This document shows positions 57,913-64,000 of a stretch of 64,000 bases of DNA, one piece after another; the first letter of the stretch is position 1, and the number at the start of each line of letters is the position of its first letter. Below the pieces are notes generated by a model. The model saw only the letters and a list, made by a program, of their open reading frames with translations, had not been told where the DNA came from and did no database searches. This DNA comes from Aeromonas piscicola. GTDB taxonomy: Bacteria > Pseudomonadota > Gammaproteobacteria > Enterobacterales > Aeromonadaceae. The position numbers and the translations under genes were made by a program. The stretch lies in assembly GCF_000820005.1 (NCBI RefSeq), contig NZ_CDBL01000004.1, positions 1-64,000 of the forward strand, in the 5' to 3' direction.

Positions 57913-57917
57913 TCCTG

Positions 57918-57948
57918 CCCGGGGCCGGCCACTCGTCGGCCCCGCTTT
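57918..57948 (+). terminator. Terminator-like hairpin after the OppA-like gene
   Basis: CGGGGCCG and CGGCCCCG pair around about nine bases and CTTTCC follows. It is GC-rich with a short T-run. Confidence 0.6.
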
Positions 57949-58024
57949 CCCTCTGTTCATGCCCAGGTTTTCGGCCTAAAATGCCGCCCTTTCACCCTGT
58001 TCCCCCTATTGTCGTCGGTTTGTT

Positions 58025-58324
58025 ATGCGCTATGTATTGATGATCGCCCTGTTGATGACACTGCCCGCCCAGGCGGCCAGCGAGGCGCAGTGCCGTCAGG
58101 CATTCACGGACTGGATGCTGGCCCAGCAAAAACAGTTCAGCGATCGCAAGGCGAGCAAGATGGAACGGCGCAGCGCTGAACGGGCCATCGATCAGGTGCG
58201 CGAAGAGTTTGCCAGGCAAGAGAGCTTCTGCCAGACCATGGAGTGGGTGGAGCACAACCGGGATCAGGATCCTCGCTTCACCCCGCGTTCGGGCGAGATC
58301 CACGACTTCGCCCCGGCCAGCTGA
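58025..58324 (+). CDS. Small exported protein of unknown function
   Basis: The 99-residue protein has a signal peptide (RYVLMIALLMTLPAQAASEA), two cysteines that could form a disulfide (in AQCRQAF and SFCQTME), and a charged helical middle. I do not recognise the family. It ends just before a strong terminator. Confidence 0.7.
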   Translation: MRYVLMIALLMTLPAQAASEAQCRQAFTDWMLAQQKQFSDRKASKMERRSAERAIDQVREEFARQESFCQTMEWVEHNRDQDPRFTPRSGEIHDFAPAS

Positions 58325-58334
58325 TGCCATCCCA

Positions 58335-58372
58335 TGAAAAAAGCCCCGAACCTGAGTTCGGGGCTTTTTTCA
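58335..58372. terminator. Bidirectional terminator
   Basis: AAAAAAGCCCCGAAC and GTTCGGGGCTTTTTT pair around four bases. It serves the small exported protein gene and the convergent operon ending in the DUF4426 gene. Confidence 0.92.
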
Positions 58373-58394
58373 TTCGGCAAGCAGGGCAACAGCC

Positions 58395-58814
58395 TCAGTC
58401 GACGTAGAAGGTCTGCTGGAAGGTGAGCGTCTGTTGCTGCCCCTCCCCCATGATCTTCAGGGTGAACTGGTAGGTATCCTCGTTGCGATAGGGCAGCACC
58501 GCCAGATAGTAGATGGCGTCCCCCTCCTTGACCTCCTGGAAGGTCAGGGTACGCAGGGTGCCGGTGAGGTTCTTGGCCTCACCCGTGATACCCACAGCCT
58601 GCGCCACACCTTGCTTGTTCTGTACGGCGATATTGATGATGCCGTTGTAGCGACTGCGCTCCAGACCGTAGGCCTTGGCCACGTCCGGAGTGAGGAAGCT
58701 GGAGTTGAAGGCGCTGTAGTGCACCTGCCAGGGCCCCAGCTCCTTCATCTGTTCCGCCCGCAGCGGCAAGGTCATCAGCAGTGCCAGCAGGCAGCTTATC
58801 CAGGCTGTTTTCAT
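58395..58814 (-). CDS. DUF4426-type exported protein
   Basis: The 139-residue protein has a signal peptide (KTAWISCLLALLMTLPLRA) and a strand-rich body with GPWQVHYSAFNSSFLTPDVA, the start of the DUF4426 domain. In relatives it also follows the proC-yggT-yggU genes, as here. Its function is unknown, and it is the last gene of this operon. Confidence 0.87.
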   Translation of the reverse strand: MKTAWISCLLALLMTLPLRAEQMKELGPWQVHYSAFNSSFLTPDVAKAYGLERSRYNGIINIAVQNKQGVAQAVGITGEAKNLTGTLRTLTFQEVKEGDAIYYLAVLPYRNEDTYQFTLKIMGEGQQQTLTFQQTFYVD

Positions 58815-58832
58815 GGTGTCATCCTTCTCGTG

Positions 58833-59132
58833 TTAACCCTGAGTCTCCAGCAGGGCACTGATCTCGGCAGGGATCTGCCTGGGCGCTTCGATAGCAACCG
58901 TCTTGTGCCGCCCCAGCTCCCCGCGCACTATGCGAACCTGCCCCTTGGCCACCTTGAACTGCTTGGCCAGATACTTGATCAAGTGGCTGTTGGCCTGACC
59001 ATCCACCGGCGGCGCCGTGATGGCCACTTTCACTTCATCACCGTGTAGTCCGACGATCTGATCCCGACTCGCCTTGGGCTGGATCATCAGATGCAATATC
59101 AGCTCATCCCCTTCCAGCAGGACGGCTGGCAT
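58833..59132 (-). CDS. yggU: DUF167-family protein YggU
   Basis: The 99-residue protein is of the DUF167/YggU family, with [20 protein letters not shown] and [20 protein letters not shown]. Its function is unknown. ATG 59132 overlaps the yggT stop as TGATG and is preferred to GTG 59147. Confidence 0.88.
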   Translation of the reverse strand: MPAVLLEGDELILHLMIQPKASRDQIVGLHGDEVKVAITAPPVDGQANSHLIKYLAKQFKVAKGQVRIVRGELGRHKTVAIEAPRQIPAEISALLETQG

Positions 59133-59683
59133 CAAATCATCCACCACAGCTGGCCGAACAGATCACCCAGCAGATAGTTTATGGCCTGCAGCCCGATAAA
59201 GGCGACCAGCACGGAGAGATCCAGCCCGCCCAGCGCCGGCAAAATGCGACGAATGGGGGCCAGGAAGGGCTCGGTCAGCTGGTGCATCACGTATTCGATG
59301 GGGTTGCGACCCTGGCTGACCCAGCTCAGGATGGCGCGAACCAGCAGCACCCAGAAGATCATGGAGCCCGCTTTCTTCAGCACGGTGAGGGCGGCAAACA
59401 GGCTGATGGTGAGCCAGTCGGCCAGCAGCACGTTCATGCTCTTGAGCAGCGCCAGCTTGGCGAAGGCGATGATCAGCGCCAGCAGCACCGAGGCCATGTC
59501 CAGCCCGCCGAAGCCGGGAATGACCCGACGCAGCGGTATCACCAGCGGATTGGTCACCTTGACCACCATCTGGCTCATGGGGTTGTAGAAGTCGGCGCGG
59601 GCCCACTGCAGCCAGACGCGCAGCAGCACCACCATGAGGTAGATATCAAAAATCGTGTTAATCAGAAAATAAGCTGTGTTCAT
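59132..59683 (-). CDS. yggT: YggT-family membrane protein
   Basis: The 183-residue protein has two related halves, each with a membrane segment and a NP-x-x-x-x-x-RR-x-x-P motif ([40 protein letters not shown]). YggT proteins affect osmotic stress and, in Gram-positives, division. It lies 28 bases after proC. Confidence 0.92.
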   Translation of the reverse strand: MNTAYFLINTIFDIYLMVVLLRVWLQWARADFYNPMSQMVVKVTNPLVIPLRRVIPGFGGLDMASVLLALIIAFAKLALLKSMNVLLADWLTISLFAALTVLKKAGSMIFWVLLVRAILSWVSQGRNPIEYVMHQLTEPFLAPIRRILPALGGLDLSVLVAFIGLQAINYLLGDLFGQLWWMI

Positions 59684-59711
59684 CTGAGCTCCAGCGGTAA
59701 GAGAAGAGTGT

Positions 59712-60536
59712 TCAGAAAAGAGTTTCCATCTCGGCAGCCCGTTCGACGGCCGCCTGCATGGCGTGAGCGGTCAGTGGCATCAGCCCCTGCGTCTGGAATG
59801 TCTTGATGGCCTCGGCGGTGGTCCCCCCCTTGCTGGTCACCTGCTCGCGCAGGGTTTGCAGCGACAAATCGGGATTCTGCTCCACCATGGCGGCGGCGCC
59901 AAGCGCGGTCTGCTGCACCAGCAGGCGCGCCTGCTCGGGCGAGAAGCCCATGGCCTGCGCCTCCTCGGCTATCGCCTGCATGAACAGGAAGAAGTAAGCC
60001 GGGGCACTGCCCGCCGCCGCGATGACACCGTTGATGCCAGACTCCTGCGCCACCCAGAGGGTCTTGCCCACGGCCTGCATCATCTGCTCGGCGAAGTCGC
60101 GATCGGCCTGCTCAACCCCGGGGGGGGCATAGAGGCCTGTCATGCCCAATCCCAGCAAGGAGGGGGTGTTGGGCATGGTGCGGATAATGCGAGCGTGACC
60201 ACCCGCCATCTCGCCAAGGCGTGCCACCTTGATGCCGGCAGCGATGGAGATGAGCAACTTGCCCGCCAGCGACCCCAGCTCATCGACCAGCGTGCTCAGC
60301 ATGCCTGCCATCAACTGCGGCTTGACCGCCAGCACTATGACGTCAGCCTCGCGAGCCGCCTCGGCATTATGCTGGGTGATGCGGATGCCGTAGTCGTTCG
60401 CCAGCGCATCCAGTTTGGGACGGCTGGGATTGGCGGCTATGATACGCTCGGCCGGATAACCCGCCTGGATCAGGCCGGCAATGATACTGCGGCTCATGTT
60501 GCCTGCGCCGATAAAGGCGAGGATTCTCTGCTGCAT
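59712..60536 (-). CDS. proC: Pyrroline-5-carboxylate reductase
   Basis: The 274-residue enzyme makes proline, reducing pyrroline-5-carboxylate with NADPH. It has IAFIGAGNMSRSIIAGLIQA-like N-terminal binding (here LAFIGAGNMSRSIIAGL), VILAVKPQ and the C-terminal catalytic helix region VTSKGGTTAEAIKTF. ATG 60536 follows AGGAGTGTTTG. A degraded copy of its start lies 80 bases upstream. Confidence 0.95.
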   Translation of the reverse strand: MQQRILAFIGAGNMSRSIIAGLIQAGYPAERIIAANPSRPKLDALANDYGIRITQHNAEAAREADVIVLAVKPQLMAGMLSTLVDELGSLAGKLLISIAAGIKVARLGEMAGGHARIIRTMPNTPSLLGLGMTGLYAPPGVEQADRDFAEQMMQAVGKTLWVAQESGINGVIAAAGSAPAYFFLFMQAIAEEAQAMGFSPEQARLLVQQTALGAAAMVEQNPDLSLQTLREQVTSKGGTTAEAIKTFQTQGLMPLTAHAMQAAVERAAEMETLF

Positions 60537-60576
60537 CAAACACTCCTGTTGCTGAAATAGCTGCTGATACCGTCAC

Positions 60577-60616
60577 TGCCTGCGCCGATAAAGGCGAGGG
60601 TTCCATATTATTGCAT
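60577..60616 (-). repeat. Degraded copy of the proC 5' end
   Basis: Bases 60577-60599 repeat 60500-60522, 23 identical positions inside the proC coding start. The ATG of the copy is at 60616, 80 bases upstream of the real one, with a three-base length difference between ATG and the identical block. The copy reads ATG CAA TAA, so it stops at once. It begins 14 bases after the yggS stop codon. Confidence 0.93.
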
Positions 60617-60629
60617 CAGGTAGTCTTGC

Positions 60630-61331
60630 TTATGAATAGTCACGGGCACCGAAGATGGCGGTCCCGACCCGCACCATGGTGCTGCCATGGGCGATGGCCA
60701 GCTCAAGATCCTCGGTCATGCCCATCGAGAGGGTATCGACGCTCGGGTATTGTCGCGCAAGCTCGGTGAACAGAGTCTGCATACGCACCATCTGGGCGGC
60801 CAATACCGCTTCGTCACTGGTATGTTCCGGGATGGCCATCAGCCCCCGCAATACCAGCCGTTCGCTGCGGGAGACCAGCTCGGCCAGCCGGAAAATCTCT
60901 TGCTCCGACGTTCCGGATTTGCTGCGCTCTCCGCTAATATTGATTTGCAGACAGATATTTAGCGGCGCCAACCCGGCTGGACGCTGGTTGTTGAGACGCT
61001 CGATCAGCTTGTCTCTGTCCACGCTCTGTACCCAGTCGAACCGTTCGGCCACCAGCCTGGACTTGTTCGATTGCAGCGGGCCGATAAAGTGCCACTCTAT
61101 GTCTGCACAGACGGCTTGCTCGCGCAGTGTATCTATCTTGGTGGCCGCTTCCTGGGCATAGGACTCACCGAAGCGGCGCTGGCCGGCGGCATAGGCCTCG
61201 CAAATGGCCTCAAGTGGCTTGGTTTTACTGACCGCAAGCAGGTTGATGTGATCGACACAGCGATCCGCCCGGCGAGCGGCCTGTACAATACGTTCCTTTA
61301 CCTGAAGCAGGTGCTGGGCAATCTGGCTCAT
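60630..61331 (-). CDS. yggS: YggS/PROSC-family PLP homeostasis protein
   Basis: The 233-residue alanine-racemase-fold protein has the PLP lysine in NLLAVSKTKPLEAI and GESYAQEA. It binds PLP without known catalysis and keeps amino-acid and PLP pools balanced. It heads yggS-proC-yggT-yggU and diverges from pilT across 39 bases, the arrangement seen in many gammaproteobacteria. Confidence 0.94.
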   Translation of the reverse strand: MSQIAQHLLQVKERIVQAARRADRCVDHINLLAVSKTKPLEAICEAYAAGQRRFGESYAQEAATKIDTLREQAVCADIEWHFIGPLQSNKSRLVAERFDWVQSVDRDKLIERLNNQRPAGLAPLNICLQINISGERSKSGTSEQEIFRLAELVSRSERLVLRGLMAIPEHTSDEAVLAAQMVRMQTLFTELARQYPSVDTLSMGMTEDLELAIAHGSTMVRVGTAIFGARDYS

Positions 61332-61370
61332 ATTTCGTTAGTGATCTTGTGATGGGAGAATGACAAGTCT

Positions 61371-62405
61371 ATGGATATCACAGAGTTATTGGCTTTCAGT
61401 GTAAAGCATAAAGCCTCGGATCTACATCTCTCAGCCGGGGTTCCCCCGATGATCCGGGTTGATGGTGAGGTTCGCAAGATCAATTTGCCCGCCCTGGAAC
61501 ACAGGGAAGTGCATGCCCTCATTTACGACATCATGAACGACCACCAGCGCAAGGAGCTGGAGGAGAACTTCGAGGTAGACTTCTCGTTCGAGGTGCCCAA
61601 TCTGGCCCGCTTCCGGGTCAACGCCTTCCAGCAGGCTCGCGGCTCAGGAGCCGTGTTTCGTACCATCCCCAGCACGGTGCTGAGCCTGGAGGATCTCGAT
61701 GCTCCCGAGATTTTTCGCAAGATCTCCGAATACCCGCGCGGCCTGGTGCTGGTGACGGGGCCGACCGGCTCGGGCAAGTCCACCACCCTGGCGGCCATGG
61801 TCAACTACATCAACGAGAACTTCCATCACCACATACTCACCATCGAAGACCCCATCGAATTCGTGCACGAGAACAAACGCTGTCTGGTGAACCAGCGGGA
61901 AGTTCACAGGGACACCAAGAGCTTCAGCAACGCCCTGCGCTCGGCACTGCGGGAAGATCCGGACATCATACTGGTGGGCGAGATGCGTGACCTCGAGACC
62001 ATTCGTCTGGCAATGACGGCGGCCGAGACCGGCCACCTGGTATTCGGCACCCTGCACACCTCATCGGCAGCCAAGACCATAGATCGGATCATCGACGTCT
62101 TCCCCGGCGCGGAAAAAGACATGGTGCGCTCCATGCTTTCCGAATCCCTGCGGGCGGTTATCTCCCAGACCCTGCTCAAACGGATAGGCGGCGGCCGGGT
62201 GGCGGCCCACGAGATCATGATGGGCATACCCGCTGTGCGCAACCTCATACGGGAAGACAAGATCGCCCAGCTCTACTCGGTGATCCAGACCGGGATGACC
62301 CACGGCATGCAGACCATGGATCAGAGCCTCAAACAGCTGGTCAGCCGTGGCGTGGTCGCCTCCCTGGATGCCAAGGCCAAGGCGGTCGACCCCAATAGCG
62401 TGTAA
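61371..62405 (+). CDS. pilT: Type IV pilus retraction ATPase PilT
   Basis: The 344-residue hexameric ATPase depolymerises pili for twitching motility and DNA uptake. It has Walker A GPTGSGKSTT (residues about 129-138), the aspartate box EDPIEFVHENKRCLVNQREV, Walker B ILVGEMRDLETIRLAM, the histidine box GHLVFGTLHTSSAAKTIDRI and the AVRNLIRE block near the C terminus needed for retraction. Confidence 0.97.
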   Translation: MDITELLAFSVKHKASDLHLSAGVPPMIRVDGEVRKINLPALEHREVHALIYDIMNDHQRKELEENFEVDFSFEVPNLARFRVNAFQQARGSGAVFRTIPSTVLSLEDLDAPEIFRKISEYPRGLVLVTGPTGSGKSTTLAAMVNYINENFHHHILTIEDPIEFVHENKRCLVNQREVHRDTKSFSNALRSALREDPDIILVGEMRDLETIRLAMTAAETGHLVFGTLHTSSAAKTIDRIIDVFPGAEKDMVRSMLSESLRAVISQTLLKRIGGGRVAAHEIMMGIPAVRNLIREDKIAQLYSVIQTGMTHGMQTMDQSLKQLVSRGVVASLDAKAKAVDPNSV

Positions 62406-62440
62406 CCACAATGAAAAACGAATCTAAGGAAGGAGTCATT

Positions 62441-63550
62441 ATGAATCTGGATGCTCTGTTGGCCGAACTGGTCGCACGCAAAGGCTCGGATCTGTTCATC
62501 ACGGTCGGTACGCCCCCCACCCTCAAGGTGAACGGCCATCTGCAGTCTCTGGGGGGAGAACCGCTCGACAAGCAGAGCGCCCTGACTCTGATCAAGGAGA
62601 CATTAAGCCAGGAGCACCTCGAACGTTACATCCGCACCAAGGAAGCCAACTACGCTATCCACCGCGAGGCACTGGGACGCTTTCGGGTGAGTGCCTTCTG
62701 GCAGCAGGAGCTGCCGGGCATGGTGGTGCGCCGTATCGAGACCCGCATTCCAACCTTTGACGAACTGACCCTGCCGCCCATCTTGCAGGAGGTAGCCATG
62801 GCCAAACGCGGCCTGGTGCTGTTCGTCGGTGCCACCGGAACGGGCAAATCCACCACTCAAGCAGCCATGATCGGCTATCGAAACCAGAATGCGGATGGCC
62901 ATATCCTGACGGTGGAAGATCCGGTGGAGTTCGTGCATCAGCACGGCCGCAGCCTGATCACCCAGCGGGAAGTGGGCATAGATACGGAATCATTCGATGT
63001 GGCGCTGAAGAGCTCCCTGCGCCAAGCACCTGACGTTATCCTCATCGGCGAGATCCGAAGCCAGGAAACCATGGAGTTCGCACTGCAATTTGCCGAGACC
63101 GGCCACCTTTGCCTCGCGACCCTGCACGCCAACAATGCCAACCAGGCGCTTGATCGCATCCTCCATCTGGTACCGCAGGAGAAACACCGTCAGTTACTGT
63201 TCGATCTCTCCTTCAACCTGCGCGCCATCGTCGCCCAGCAACTGGTGCCAAGCCTGGATGGCCGCCGCCGCTTCGCGGCCTTTGAAGTGCTGCTCAACAC
63301 GCCGCTCATCACGGATATCATCCGCAAAGGTGAGGTTCACCGTCTCAAGGAGGTGATGACCAAGTCCACCGAGCTTGGCATGCAGACCTTCGATCAGGCA
63401 CTGTTTACCCTGTTTTGTGCCGGCCAAATTGGCTACAGTGAGGCCCTTGCCCATGCCGACTCGGCCAACGACCTGCGACTGCTGATCAAGCTGTCCGGCC
63501 GTGAGCAGATGGGTGCAGGCACACTCGACAACGTCACCCTGGATGAATGA
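62441..63550 (+). CDS. pilU: Accessory pilus retraction ATPase PilU
   Basis: The 369-residue PilT paralogue has Walker A GATGTGKSTT and TLHANNANQALDRILHLVPQ. PilU needs PilT to drive retraction and adds force. ATG 62441 follows AAGGAGTCATT, 35 bases past pilT; an in-frame ATG at 62411 is not preferred. Confidence 0.95.
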   Translation: MNLDALLAELVARKGSDLFITVGTPPTLKVNGHLQSLGGEPLDKQSALTLIKETLSQEHLERYIRTKEANYAIHREALGRFRVSAFWQQELPGMVVRRIETRIPTFDELTLPPILQEVAMAKRGLVLFVGATGTGKSTTQAAMIGYRNQNADGHILTVEDPVEFVHQHGRSLITQREVGIDTESFDVALKSSLRQAPDVILIGEIRSQETMEFALQFAETGHLCLATLHANNANQALDRILHLVPQEKHRQLLFDLSFNLRAIVAQQLVPSLDGRRRFAAFEVLLNTPLITDIIRKGEVHRLKEVMTKSTELGMQTFDQALFTLFCAGQIGYSEALAHADSANDLRLLIKLSGREQMGAGTLDNVTLDE

Positions 63551-63581
63551 GGGGCGTGTGTCACCGCTATAAAGGATCGTT

Positions 63582-64000
63582 ATGCTGATTGTGGTTTCCC
63601 CGGCCAAGACGCTGGATTACGAGTCACCTCTGGTGACCTCCCGTTTCACCCAACCCCAATTGCTGGATCACTCGGCTGAGCTGATCACCCGGGCCCGCCA
63701 GCTGACACCGGACCAGATCGCCAGCCTGATGAAGATCAGCGACAAGCTGGCCGGCCTCAATGCAGCCCGTTTTGCCCAGTGGCAACCTGACTTCCATCCA
63801 GACAACGCCCGCCAGGCGCTGCTTGCGTTCAAGGGGGATGTCTACACAGGGCTTGCTGTAGAAGATTTCAACAACGGGGATTTCGACTTTGCCCAGGCGC
63901 ACCTTCGTATGCTCTCCGGCCTCTATGGCGTGCTGCGCCCGCTCGATCTCATGATGCCCTATCGGCTGGAGATGGGGACCCGGCTCGACAACAGTCGCGG
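63582..64000 (+). CDS. yaaA: Peroxide stress protein YaaA, 5' end
   Basis: The first 139 codons are present and the gene continues beyond the window. [20 protein letters not shown] and [20 protein letters not shown] then [14 protein letters not shown] are typical of YaaA/DUF328, which limits free iron and oxidative DNA damage and binds DNA. It follows pilU by 31 bases; co-transcription is possible. Confidence 0.93.
   Translation, partial: MLIVVSPAKTLDYESPLVTSRFTQPQLLDHSAELITRARQLTPDQIASLMKISDKLAGLNAARFAQWQPDFHPDNARQALLAFKGDVYTGLAVEDFNNGDFDFAQAHLRMLSGLYGVLRPLDLMMPYRLEMGTRLDNSR

Overview
The window is a gene-dense, GC-rich chromosomal segment of a gammaproteobacterium. Gene content and order point to Aeromonas or a close relative: ruvAB, cydABX-ybgE, ybgC-tolQRAB-pal-cpoB, a Lys/Val tRNA array and nadA lie together as in Vibrio and enterics, and yggS-proC-yggT-yggU faces pilTU. 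The genus is an inference from the proteins. I see no insertion sequence, prophage, CRISPR array, rRNA gene or integron.

Layout. 1-2277: two LysE-type exporters and a divergent MocR-type regulator around a long palindrome. 2331-7385: an envelope cluster of unknown function (lipoprotein, tetratricopeptide-like protein, DUF3142 protein) and a receiver-like TPR protein that lacks its phosphorylation residues. 7467-11262: two paralogous Na+ symporters flank a periplasmic binding protein; the first symporter has an attenuator-like leader. 11476-18282: an Fe(II)/2-oxoglutarate oxygenase, small lipoproteins, a HAD phosphatase, an MFS exporter, a cysteine-rich HTH regulator, an Lrp-family regulator and OhrR. 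18426-22328: ohr, an oxidoreductase, a Nudix hydrolase, chrA and msrB. 22385-28975: the malQ-glgB-glgX glycogen operon. 29321-34688: gap, a mutarotase, nadA and a chemoreceptor. 34737-35342: six tRNA genes. 35517-41238: cpoB-pal-tolBARQ-ybgC. 41344-44478: cytochrome bd. 45414-51157: ruvAB, a second chemoreceptor and proS. 51254-58814: assorted single genes. 58833-61331: yggU-yggT-proC-yggS. 61371-64000: pilTU and the start of yaaA.

The most unusual signal recurs at unrelated loci. Several genes are preceded, on the same strand, by one to three degraded copies of their own 5' end, including the start codon and sometimes the ribosome-binding region. They occur before cpoB (three copies in an exact 74-base array), the cysteine-rich HTH regulator (two copies), the Nudix hydrolase (one), proC (one) and, less surely, the oxidoreductase after ohr. 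Copies end early at stop codons, so they look like short upstream reading frames that mimic the N terminus of the gene they precede. Other points of interest are the 1:2/2:3/3:4 leader of the first symporter, an unassigned transcription unit upstream of the cyd operon, and paired FNR-type sites upstream of cydA.
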